Source of the DNA: S5-A14a sp050908895
GTDB lineage: Bacteria; Bacillota; Clostridia; Peptostreptococcales; Anaerovoracaceae
Direction: 5' to 3'
Assembly (NCBI GenBank): GCA_050908895.1
Contig: CP171222.1
Span: forward strand, 496,001 to 560,000
Length of the DNA: 64,000 nt
In this document: positions 33,297 to 41,060 of the stretch, in pieces
Numbering within the stretch: the stretch's first letter is position 1
Layout of the letters: the number at the start of each line of letters is the position of its first letter
Position numbers and translations under genes: made by a program
The notes under the pieces: model-generated
Databases searched by the model: none
The model's input: the letters and a program-made list of their open reading frames with translations, nothing else
What the model was told of the DNA's origin: nothing

Positions 33297-34721
33297 GTGA
33301 AACCAATTACCATTGAGTTAGAACGTGGGAATAGGAAAAATCCCATATATATACAGCTGTATAAATACCTTAGATCGGAGATTGTGTCGGGGAATCTTCC
33401 ACAAGGGTATAGGCTTCCACCTCTTAGACAGATTGCGAAAGAACAGAAGCTGAGTTTAACTACTGTAGAGCTGGCATATGGGCAATTAGCAGTTGAGGGT
33501 TATATAGAAAGTAAACCCCAATCAGGCTTTTATGTGGCCGAAATTCCGGGACCTGCGATGATTGGCAATTCAGGTAATAATGGTAAATATGGTTTTGATT
33601 ATTCTATCAATGATAGATCTATAAAAGATTATACTTTGCCTCAAAGCCCATATATAAGTGATCCTAATGCTTTTGACTTTAAAAAATGGAGAAAAGTTGT
33701 TATGAGAGTGTTGGATTTGCATACGGATTTGCTTATGCAAGAGAGTGATCCGCAAGGTGAGGCGGCATTAAGATATGAGATAAGCAAATATATTCTAAAT
33801 TCACGAGGGGTTAAATGTCAGCCGGAGCAAATAATAATTGGTGCAGGAACCCAGCAGATAACGGGGCACATAGGAAGACTTTTAAAACTCGTAGGAATAA
33901 AACTTGTATGCACAGAAGAACCCGGATACCTTCCTGTCAGAAGGATTTTTAAAGATCAGGGGCTTTTTTTAAATCAAGTGCCGGTGACAGATCAAGGAAT
34001 CAACATAGATATTTTGCCAAATTCGAGGGCGGCTGTTTATGTATGCCCTAATAATCAATTTCCTACAGGTGCCGTAATGCCTATTGGCAGAAGATACCGT
34101 TTACTAGAGTGGGCCAGAAATACCAATAGTATAATAATAGAAGATGATTATGACAGTGAACTTAGGTACTTCGGAAGGCCTATTTCATCAATGCAAGGCT
34201 TAGAATCAGACGAATATCCCTCTCATGTAATATATTTGGGCAGTTTTTCTGCAACCTTGTTTTCCGGCATGAAGATAAGCTATATGGTTTTGCCGGAGGC
34301 ATTCATGGAATATATGGAGATTCTATTAGAAGGGTATACTCAAACATGCTCAAAGACGGAACAGATGGCTTTAGCCTATTATATGGAAGACGGCCACTAT
34401 TATACAAATATAAAGAAACTTAGGAACTTATGTGGGAGAAAGTTGTCCATATGTCTTAAAGTGATTGATAACTATGATCCTCAAGTAATAACTGCCGATC
34501 ATACGGAATCCGGGCTTAACATAATTTTGAGGGTATCCACTAACAGAACCTTTGAGGAAATGGAAAAAATTGCCCGAGATATGGGTGTGTTTGTCTCTCG
34601 TGGTGAAGAGGTACTTTATCAAGAAAGGAAGAAGCCGGTAATATTTTATTATTCCAGGTTGCCGGAAAATTCGCTTAAATCTCTAACCAAGGAGATGATA
34701 GATAAATGGATAGAAGAATAG
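33297..34721 (+). CDS. MocR/GabR-type regulator lacking the PLP-binding lysine
   Basis: A 474-residue fusion of a GntR winged helix (about 1-75; PIYIQLYKYLRSEIVSG then LPPLRQIA) with a fold-type I aminotransferase domain (about 110-474). MocR proteins use PLP, bound to a lysine in GSFSK, as cofactor or effector sensor. Here the motif reads GSFSATLFSG, so that lysine is Ala319, and the usual PSHQFPTG reads PNNQFPTG. Other cofactor-site residues remain (IIEDDYDSELRY). It may bind PLP non-covalently or sense another ligand. The GTG start after GGGGGAAATT is chosen over a longer unsupported frame. It is divergent from the nhaC/amidohydrolase operon and 20 bases upstream of a nitroreductase, its likely targets. 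Confidence 0.9.
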   Translation: MKPITIELERGNRKNPIYIQLYKYLRSEIVSGNLPQGYRLPPLRQIAKEQKLSLTTVELAYGQLAVEGYIESKPQSGFYVAEIPGPAMIGNSGNNGKYGFDYSINDRSIKDYTLPQSPYISDPNAFDFKKWRKVVMRVLDLHTDLLMQESDPQGEAALRYEISKYILNSRGVKCQPEQIIIGAGTQQITGHIGRLLKLVGIKLVCTEEPGYLPVRRIFKDQGLFLNQVPVTDQGINIDILPNSRAAVYVCPNNQFPTGAVMPIGRRYRLLEWARNTNSIIIEDDYDSELRYFGRPISSMQGLESDEYPSHVIYLGSFSATLFSGMKISYMVLPEAFMEYMEILLEGYTQTCSKTEQMALAYYMEDGHYYTNIKKLRNLCGRKLSICLKVIDNYDPQVITADHTESGLNIILRVSTNRTFEEMEKIARDMGVFVSRGEEVLYQERKKPVIFYYSRLPENSLKSLTKEMIDKWIEE

Positions 34722-34741
34722 TTTTAATTAGGAGGTTTTAA

Positions 34742-35455
34742 ATGGAATTTCAGGAAGTTTTGAAAATGCGCCAGAGCATAAGGTATTTTAAAGATCAAGA
34801 TGTTAAGGATGAGGATATAAAAGAAATGATTTTCGCGGCATCTATTGCACCGTCAGGTAAAAACACACAAAATTGGCATTTTGTAGTAATTAAGGATAGA
34901 GATATTATGGAAAAAATTGCTTCTGCTGTAGAAGAAAAGAATGGAAGCATAGTAAATGAAATGAAGAAAATTGATGAAGGAAAAGCGATTAGATTTGAGA
35001 AATTTTGTAGAAATTTCACGCTGTTTTTTTTGAAAGCACCTGTTCTGATTGTAGCTTTGGCTAAGGAATATATTCCTTCAGGTTATATGGAGTATAAAAT
35101 GATAAATGATCAAGAAGATGCAGGGATTAATGTAGAAAAATTCGGAAACATAGAGGTTATTTCTAATAGACTCAAATATGAGAAAAATCCAGGTATGCAG
35201 AGCTTTGGAGCAGCCATTGAAAACTTCACTTTAAAAGCTGTAGATTTGGGTTATGGAAGTTGTTGGCTGACTTCTGCAAACTATGCTGCAGATGAGATTG
35301 AAGAAATAATTAAGGCATCGGGACGCATAGATAGGGGAATTTTTGGAGAACAGGGATATTTTATGGGAGCTATGTTAGCTTTAGGTGTGCCTGAAGAGGG
35401 GAAAAATAAAAGTCCTAAAAAAATGTCAATTGATGAGATTTCCACTTTTATATGA
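34742..35455 (+). CDS. nitroreductase-family flavoprotein
   Basis: A 237-residue FMN-dependent oxidoreductase. The N-terminal RQSIRYFKDQDV, the IAPSGKNTQNWHFVVIKD block and, later, GYGSCWLTSANYA plus a PEEGK-type tail are standard for the NfsA/NfsB-like superfamily. The family reduces nitro compounds, quinones, flavins or enones with NAD(P)H. AGGAGGTTTTAA lies before the ATG, and it follows mocR by 20 bases, so it is in the same transcript. Physiological substrate is unknown; context suggests a step in the same accessory pathway as the amidohydrolases. Confidence 0.88.
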   Translation: MEFQEVLKMRQSIRYFKDQDVKDEDIKEMIFAASIAPSGKNTQNWHFVVIKDRDIMEKIASAVEEKNGSIVNEMKKIDEGKAIRFEKFCRNFTLFFLKAPVLIVALAKEYIPSGYMEYKMINDQEDAGINVEKFGNIEVISNRLKYEKNPGMQSFGAAIENFTLKAVDLGYGSCWLTSANYAADEIEEIIKASGRIDRGIFGEQGYFMGAMLALGVPEEGKNKSPKKMSIDEISTFI

Positions 35456-35460
35456 ATATA

Positions 35461-35499
35461 TAAATAACCTGGATTATATGATATAATCCAGGTTATTTA
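35461..35499. terminator. perfect 39-bp palindrome, bidirectional terminator
   Basis: Two 19-base arms (35461-35479 and 35481-35499) are exact reverse complements around a single G. It separates the convergent nitroreductase and patatin genes. The last codons and stop of the patatin gene (stop at 35474-35476) lie inside it. Confidence 0.85.
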
Positions 35500-36625
35500 T
35501 TAGATACTGAGCAGCTCTGATTTCATCGGGCACTATGCGCATGAGATGTTTTGTTGCAAAAATACTATTTTCCCCGTATTCCTTGAAGCTGTCAAGGATA
35601 TATAGAACCAAATGTCCATGTACCCTTACATTCTTAAGTGATGAAAATGACATAAGAGAAATTAGAGTTGACAATCGATTTTCCACGGCATGGGTATATT
35701 TTTCTCTATAAATTTTAATAGCTTTTTGCAGCCTTATGTTTACCGAATCTCTATCGTAAACCGCAGCGGGATCAAGATGAAAATATTTACAGGACGCATC
35801 TACCTGAACTAGCTCTGATGATGTGAACTGACCTTTTAGGAATGTATAGTAGTCACCGTCAAGGATAGAGAAGGCTTTAAGTGTATCCAGGTATCCTAAA
35901 ATTGTAGCCCTTTTGGATTTTGCTGTTTGAAAGTTCAAAATGTTTCCTAGGTGATGTTTGGGTTTTATAAGTATGTAGGTTTCGTCCTTTGGTGAGGGAG
36001 AAACTTTTTCGGAGTCATGACGATCAATTTCAACAGCAATTATAAACTTGGCGCCTTTTTCTCTTGCCATGGAAACAGGTAAATTATTTGCATAGCCACC
36101 ATCTATGTATGATTTACCATCAATTTCATAGCTGTGTACAGCAGGGAAGGCAGCACAGCTGGCACAGATAAAATCGAAAAGTTTTCCTTTAGGAATATCT
36201 TCTTTCCATAAATAAAGGGGGTTCATTGATGGAAACTCGACTGTTACCAAGCCATAGTCAATGGACCTTGTACGAATTTTTTCTTCTGAGAGAAAATCAT
36301 CCATAGATTTTCTCAAAGGAGCCCCACTGGCGCCTCCACGGAGAACAAACTCCCTAAAATAATCAATGCTTCGGGGATTTTTTTTAATGGAAAAAACCGC
36401 ATCAGTCTCAAGGACTTTCCACAGCTCGATAGCCTCGTCAATTTTATCGTTTACATAGGATGCCCCGATAAGAGAGCCTACAGAGGTGCCAACAACAACA
36501 CATGGATTTATTGCCAACTGTGATATGGCTTTGATGACACCACATTCATAGGCTCCACGAGCACCGCCTCCCCCGAGCACTAAACCAACTTTTTCCCGTC
36601 TGGCTTTTTTTACTAATTCTGACAT
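35474..36625 (-). CDS. patatin-like phospholipase (RssA/YlbK-like), copy 1
   Basis: A 383-residue cytoplasmic patatin. The oxyanion loop GGGGARGAYE is followed by the nucleophile motif GTSVG with Ser48, and the catalytic aspartate is in YIDGGYANNLPV. These are the three required elements, so it should be an active acyl hydrolase on phospholipid or other acyl esters. The C-terminal 150 residues are helical and shared with the neighbouring paralogue. GGAGTTTTT precedes the ATG. It lies 34 bases downstream of copy 2 on the same strand. Its final codons are embedded in a strong palindromic terminator. Confidence 0.9.
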   Translation of the reverse strand: MSELVKKARREKVGLVLGGGGARGAYECGVIKAISQLAINPCVVVGTSVGSLIGASYVNDKIDEAIELWKVLETDAVFSIKKNPRSIDYFREFVLRGGASGAPLRKSMDDFLSEEKIRTRSIDYGLVTVEFPSMNPLYLWKEDIPKGKLFDFICASCAAFPAVHSYEIDGKSYIDGGYANNLPVSMAREKGAKFIIAVEIDRHDSEKVSPSPKDETYILIKPKHHLGNILNFQTAKSKRATILGYLDTLKAFSILDGDYYTFLKGQFTSSELVQVDASCKYFHLDPAAVYDRDSVNIRLQKAIKIYREKYTHAVENRLSTLISLMSFSSLKNVRVHGHLVLYILDSFKEYGENSIFATKHLMRIVPDEIRAAQYLINNLDYII

Positions 36626-36659
36626 AAAAACTCCAAATTAACTATTATTTATTCATACA

Positions 36660-37862
36660 TTATCTTCGAAATACATTGGCAATACGCCTAATTTTATTTA
36701 AAATACCCACATTATATTTATTTGTTTTATATAAATCATTATCAACAATAAATTTAGCTGCTGCACAGGTTTCGTCAAACGCTTCAGATACCCATCCTCT
36801 GCTTAAGAAATCTTGCTGTCCTGTTTTAATCATTTTCGCTGATATTGCAAGAATCAATTTACCATAACCATCGTTTTTTCTTACTCCATCCAGAGATTCA
36901 GATTTTAAAATAGATGAGAGCATGCTCAAAGCCTCCTGCTCATTATATCCCTTTGACTTTTCGTATTTTGTTATAGATTTATTTAAGGCAGCAACAAAAT
37001 GGCTCTTGTCGTAAACTTCTGCCGGGCTTAGATTGAAAAACCTGCCACAGCAATCTGCTCCGAAAAGCTCCTCGTCATTTTCAAATGAACCATGCTTAAA
37101 GCAATAGTAGTCTCCATCGTATTTACCTAAGGCTTTTAATGCATCAAGATATCCCATTTTTAACATAACTTTTTGCCTGTCAGAATCAAAATCCAATGGG
37201 AAGCCAAGTTGCCATTTTGACGAGATAATTGTTATATTCTTTTTAAATTTTCTACCTATTTTCTTTTCTATACCATGTCCCAGAAGATCTATTGCATAGA
37301 CTATGTTAGCTCCCCTTTCAAGTGCCATTGTAACAGGCATAACGTCCGCATAAGCCCCATCTATATATTTTTTCCCGTTTATCTTGTGATATTTTACCAT
37401 TGGAAATGGGGAGGCACTGGCTAAAATATAATCCTTGATATAGCCTGAAGGTATGTCTTCCTTCCATAGATAGTGACCTTTAAGTCTAGGGATTTCCATA
37501 GTTACCAGTCCAAAATCAACTCTAGACTTTCGAATCTTACTCTCATCTATATATTTGTTTATGCCGTCCCGTAAACCTTTGGGGTCGGCTCCTTTGTTGA
37601 AAATGAATGCTCGGACAAAATCCCAAAGATTAGCATCTTGCTCAACTTCAAAAAGATGATCTGTCTCTAATGAAGAAAACATTTTAACTGCAATCTGAAG
37701 GTCTTTCTGGCAATATAAAGCGCCAACCAGAGTTCCCGATGATGAACCGGTAACGATGTCTGCCTTTATGCCTAATTTGTTTAAAGCAATGAGGGCGCCA
37801 CATTCATATGCCCCTTTGGATCCGCCTCCAGCCAAAACAAAAGCAATTTTTTCGCTTCTCAC
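36660..37862 (-). CDS. patatin-like phospholipase, copy 2
   Basis: A 400-residue paralogue of the downstream gene. The motifs are GGGSKGAYE, GSSSG with Ser41 and the aspartate in YIDGAYADVMPV, all intact. The two proteins align over their whole length with the same C-terminal helical region, so they arose by tandem duplication followed by clear divergence. It starts with GTG after GGAGGGATTTAAA. It is divergent from the sirtuin gene, with AT-rich promoter-like sequence between them. Substrate unknown; a membrane-lipid turnover role is inferred from family. Confidence 0.9.
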   Translation of the reverse strand: MRSEKIAFVLAGGGSKGAYECGALIALNKLGIKADIVTGSSSGTLVGALYCQKDLQIAVKMFSSLETDHLFEVEQDANLWDFVRAFIFNKGADPKGLRDGINKYIDESKIRKSRVDFGLVTMEIPRLKGHYLWKEDIPSGYIKDYILASASPFPMVKYHKINGKKYIDGAYADVMPVTMALERGANIVYAIDLLGHGIEKKIGRKFKKNITIISSKWQLGFPLDFDSDRQKVMLKMGYLDALKALGKYDGDYYCFKHGSFENDEELFGADCCGRFFNLSPAEVYDKSHFVAALNKSITKYEKSKGYNEQEALSMLSSILKSESLDGVRKNDGYGKLILAISAKMIKTGQQDFLSRGWVSEAFDETCAAAKFIVDNDLYKTNKYNVGILNKIRRIANVFRR

Positions 37863-37934
37863 TTTAAATCCCTCCGTGTTTTATGATATACTATACAAAA
37901 TATTATATCAGAAATGAGAGGAGATGTTAATAAA

Positions 37935-38669
37935 ATGGATGATAGACTTAAAGCCATTGTTGACGAGAGTGATAATATTGTTTTTTTCGGCGGCGCAGGT
38001 GTATCAACCGAAAGTGGCATACCTGATTTCAGATCTGAGAAAGGACTTTATCATGCAAAGGAGGTCTATGGATATCCACCTGAACTTCTTATAAGTCATA
38101 CTTTTTACAAAAATAACCCGGAGCTTTTCTTTAAATATTACAAAGAAAATTTAGTTTGGAGAGAGGCAATGCCAAACGATGCTCATAAATCTTTATCTAA
38201 GTTAGAAAGCATGGGTAAGCTCAAGGCTGTAATCACACAGAATATCGATGGACTGCATCAGAAAGCCGGCAGCAATAATGTTTATGAGTTGCACGGAAGT
38301 GTTAATAGGAACTACTGTGAGAATTGTGGCGCATCGTATGATTTAGAGTATGTAATGGACAGCTCTAATAACAAAAGAGGCACAGAAATTCCAGTATGTA
38401 AAAAGTGCGGTGGTATAGTTAAGCCGGATGTTGTATTGTATGAAGAATCCTTAGATGAAGATGTTATTTATAAAGCTGTAGATGCAATTTCAAAGGCGGA
38501 TACCCTTGTAATAGGAGGGACTAGCCTTGTAGTTTATCCGGCGGCGGGATTGATTAATTACTTTAAAGGTAAAAATCTAGTTTTAATAAACAAAACGAAA
38601 ACAAGTTTTGACTCAAAAGCTGGACTTGCAATCTATGATTCAATTGGAAAGGTAATGAAATTTGAGTAA
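37935..38669 (+). CDS. cobB: sirtuin, NAD-dependent protein deacylase
   Basis: A 244-residue Sir2-family enzyme that removes acetyl or other acyl groups from lysines using NAD+. Visible motifs are FGGAGVSTESGIPDFR, TQNIDGLHQKAG, the catalytic histidine in YELHGS, the zinc cysteines in CENCG and CKKCGG, and the VIGGTSLVVYPA cofactor block. It is a class U/II-like bacterial sirtuin of normal length. The frame opens seven codons earlier, but AGAGGAGATG supports the ATG at 37935. The stop overlaps the TTG start of surE. Possible substrates include acetyl-CoA synthetases and fermentation enzymes. Confidence 0.93.
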   Translation: MDDRLKAIVDESDNIVFFGGAGVSTESGIPDFRSEKGLYHAKEVYGYPPELLISHTFYKNNPELFFKYYKENLVWREAMPNDAHKSLSKLESMGKLKAVITQNIDGLHQKAGSNNVYELHGSVNRNYCENCGASYDLEYVMDSSNNKRGTEIPVCKKCGGIVKPDVVLYEESLDEDVIYKAVDAISKADTLVIGGTSLVVYPAAGLINYFKGKNLVLINKTKTSFDSKAGLAIYDSIGKVMKFE

Positions 38670-39432
38670 TTATTTAATAAGCAACGACGACGGAATTAAT
38701 GCAGCGGGCATAAAAGCCCTGGTTGAGACGTTGTCTGATATAGAAAATGCAAGGGTGTATGTGTGTGCACCTGATGGACAAAGAAGTGGAAATAGCCAAA
38801 GTATATCTCTGGCAAAGACTGTATTTGTGCAAGAGGTAGAGATGAAAGGTGCTGAAATTGCCTGGTCGACTACAGGAACACCGGCAGACTGTGTGAAAAT
38901 AGGAATACAGAAATGCGAAGAAATGGGAATAGAATTAGATATGGTTTTCTCAGGCATAAATATGGGTAGTAATTTAGGGAAAGATACCTTGTATAGTGGA
39001 ACTGTCGGAGCAGCAAAGGAGGCAGCAGTAGCCGGCTACAAAACAGTTGCTATCTCAGTGGAGGGTCATCATCCAAAGTATTTTGATTGTGCTTGCAAGG
39101 TTGCGATTGACACAATTAATAAGTTAAAAGATCAATTTGTACCCAGTATGATTCTTAATGTAAATGTACCCGATATGCCTATTGATGAGATTAAAGGAGT
39201 CAAGTATACTAAGCTAGGCCCAAGATATTATAAGGATAGGTTTTGGGAACACAGTAACGAGGGACCGGGAGCTTATAGGCTTGATGGTATGCCGGAGGAT
39301 TTCTCAGATTTAGGAGAGGAATATGATGTATGGGCAATTCAACAAGGCTACGCGAGTATAACGCCTCTGCATTTTGATTATACAGATTATGAAGTTCTGG
39401 AGGAGATTAGGAAATGCAATCTAGAAATTTAA
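38662..39432 (+). CDS. surE: 5'/3'-nucleotidase SurE
   Basis: A 256-residue metal-dependent nucleoside monophosphate phosphatase. The N-terminal LISNDDGI holds the catalytic aspartates (Asp9, Asp10). Later conserved parts are PDGQRSGNSQSIS, GTPADCVKIG and SGINMGSNLGKDTLYSGTVGAAKEA, all diagnostic of SurE. It begins with TTG inside the end of the sirtuin gene (eight-base overlap), preceded by GGAAAGG. It is cytoplasmic and ends 19 bases inside the next gene, forming a tightly packed operon. Confidence 0.95.
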   Translation: MSNYLISNDDGINAAGIKALVETLSDIENARVYVCAPDGQRSGNSQSISLAKTVFVQEVEMKGAEIAWSTTGTPADCVKIGIQKCEEMGIELDMVFSGINMGSNLGKDTLYSGTVGAAKEAAVAGYKTVAISVEGHHPKYFDCACKVAIDTINKLKDQFVPSMILNVNVPDMPIDEIKGVKYTKLGPRYYKDRFWEHSNEGPGAYRLDGMPEDFSDLGEEYDVWAIQQGYASITPLHFDYTDYEVLEEIRKCNLEI

Positions 39433-39977
39433 GAGTAAGAAGAGAGGATGCGGTTCTTGTAGCTATAGATTATCAAGAAATGCTTATGCCTGTTATGTCT
39501 AACATTGACATTTTAAGAGATAAGGTTATGAGAATTGTAAAAGGAATGGGTGTCCTAGAGATACCGGCTATATTCACTGAACAATATCCAAAAGGATTAG
39601 GAAAAACGGAAAATTTCGAGGTGTTTAGAGCAGTTTTGGGTGATTTTCCTGTTGTAGAGAAAGACAGTTTTTCTGCATTTGGAGGAGAGACCTTTGAAGA
39701 CACTTTGAAAGCTACAGGAAAGAAGACTGTTTTGTTGTGTGGAATAGAAACTCACATATGTGTTCAGCAGACTGCTATGGACTTACTGGACAAGGGGTAT
39801 AGGGTTGTGCTTGTTGTGGATTGCTGTTCTTCAAGAAGTGAAACAGATAAAGAAATTGCCCTTAGAAGAATGGCGGCTATGGGAGTAGAGTTTGTGTCGG
39901 TTGAGACTATTTTGTTCGAAATGATTTCCGGGAATAAAGATTCGGAGTTTAAGGCAATTTCTAAGATAATTAAGTAA
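39414..39977 (+). CDS. isochorismatase-family cysteine hydrolase
   Basis: A 187-residue hydrolase with the complete catalytic triad of the family: Asp19 (VAIDYQ), Lys83 (VEKDSF) and Cys116 (THICVQQTA). Members hydrolyse amides and related C-N bonds (nicotinamide, N-carbamoyl compounds) or isochorismate. No siderophore genes are nearby, so isochorismate is unlikely. Because the operon also encodes an NAD-consuming sirtuin, which releases nicotinamide, a nicotinamidase-like activity is an attractive guess, but the usual metal-binding DxHxxxH of PncA is not evident. It overlaps the surE stop. Confidence 0.88.
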   Translation: MQSRNLRVRREDAVLVAIDYQEMLMPVMSNIDILRDKVMRIVKGMGVLEIPAIFTEQYPKGLGKTENFEVFRAVLGDFPVVEKDSFSAFGGETFEDTLKATGKKTVLLCGIETHICVQQTAMDLLDKGYRVVLVVDCCSSRSETDKEIALRRMAAMGVEFVSVETILFEMISGNKDSEFKAISKIIK

Positions 39978-39986
39978 GGGTGAATA

Positions 39987-40961
39987 ATGAATATTTTTGC
40001 ACATGACTTTAATAATCTTAGCGACTCTGAAAAAGAGCTTTTAGATGAATATTTTACAGGATATCCCTATAAAGCTGCAGGCTACACCTTGACAGCCAAC
40101 TATGTTTGGAGAAATGTTTATTGTTTGAATTGGGAGGAGTATAAAGGGCTAGTATTACTTGCCGGATCCAATTGTATGTATGATACACCCAAGGCAGTTT
40201 TAGCAATGCCGATGACAAAGAACGGTAAATACGATTTGAAAATTCTCAGAGAAGCTATAGAATATGCAAAGGAGAGATTTGATGAGAAAAAAATTAAATT
40301 CTCCATGGGCAGCATCCCTGAGCATATGATTGGATTCCTTGAGGGTGCCTTTCCGGGGGAGTTGGAATTTGTTGGCGACAGAGATGAAGACGAATATGTA
40401 TATTCCGTTGAAAAAATAATTGATTTAAGAGGCAGAGCATTACATAAAAAGCGGAATCATATGAATTATTTTAAGAAGAATTTTAGCTATGAGGCGAGAG
40501 AGCTGACAGTAGATGATTTTGATAAGGTTATGTCGCTTGTTCTTAATCTTATAGATGAAAGACAGCCGGATGAAGCAGGTTTGGGTGAGGGTGCAGCTAC
40601 TATGGAACCGGAGGCACTTGAAACATTGAAGGTTGAGGAAGATGCCATAAGAGAAAATATGAAAATTATTGATAACCCAAGCATGTTCAGTATAGGTATT
40701 TTTATAGGGGAAGAATTGGTTGCTTTTTCTTTGGGAGAGAGATTAACTGAGGATATGGCAGTTGCTCACTTTGAAAAGGCGAAATCGGAATATAGAGGAC
40801 TCTATCAAATTGTAGCAAGTGAATTTTGCAAAATATTACCAAAAGATATAAAATATGTAAACCGAGAAGAAGATATGGGAATAGAAAATCTGCGACATGC
40901 AAAGGAGTCTCTTCGACCGGTAAACTTTGTTAGAAAATTTTCGGCAAAGTTTAAGATTTAA
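39987..40961 (+). CDS. DUF2156 protein (LysX/MprF C-terminal acyltransferase fold)
   Basis: A 324-residue soluble protein with a tandem GNAT-like DUF2156 fold related to the catalytic domain of MprF. Recognisable parts are the N-terminal TLTANYVWRN segment, KRNHMNYFKKNF in the middle, and the C-terminal YVNREEDMGIENLRHAKESL followed by RPVNFVRKF, a conserved tail of the family. There are no membrane segments, so it is not a complete MprF. Stand-alone relatives are thought to transfer an aminoacyl or acyl group to an unknown acceptor. It is the last gene of the sirtuin-surE operon, ten bases after the isochorismatase gene. Confidence 0.87.
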   Translation: MNIFAHDFNNLSDSEKELLDEYFTGYPYKAAGYTLTANYVWRNVYCLNWEEYKGLVLLAGSNCMYDTPKAVLAMPMTKNGKYDLKILREAIEYAKERFDEKKIKFSMGSIPEHMIGFLEGAFPGELEFVGDRDEDEYVYSVEKIIDLRGRALHKKRNHMNYFKKNFSYEARELTVDDFDKVMSLVLNLIDERQPDEAGLGEGAATMEPEALETLKVEEDAIRENMKIIDNPSMFSIGIFIGEELVAFSLGERLTEDMAVAHFEKAKSEYRGLYQIVASEFCKILPKDIKYVNREEDMGIENLRHAKESLRPVNFVRKFSAKFKI

Positions 40962-40964
40962 AGG

Positions 40965-40993
40965 TTGATTTTTACTGCGATAAGTAGTAACAT
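40965..40993 (+). promoter_or_regulatory. promoter of thlA
   Basis: TTGATT (40965-40970), a 17-base spacer, TAACAT (40988-40993). The predicted start is near 41000, directly before the Rex-like site. Confidence 0.5.
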
Positions 40994-41006
40994 TAAATAA
41001 AAGTGA

Positions 41007-41024
41007 GTGTTAATGAATTAACAA
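41007..41024. promoter_or_regulatory. Rex-type redox operator upstream of thlA
   Basis: GTGTTAATGAATTAACAA matches the clostridial Rex consensus TTGTTAANNNNTTAACAA at 13 of 14 defined positions. It lies just after the predicted transcription start of thlA. Rex represses fermentation genes when NADH/NAD+ is low, and thl is a known Rex target in Clostridium. Confidence 0.75.
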
Positions 41025-41060
41025 TATATTTCAAAGTTATAAATTTAGGAGGAAAAATCC

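Noticed and set aside
39414..39977. Annotation as isochorismatase proper (siderophore pathway)
   Set aside because: No siderophore synthesis genes are nearby, and the triad is common to the whole superfamily.
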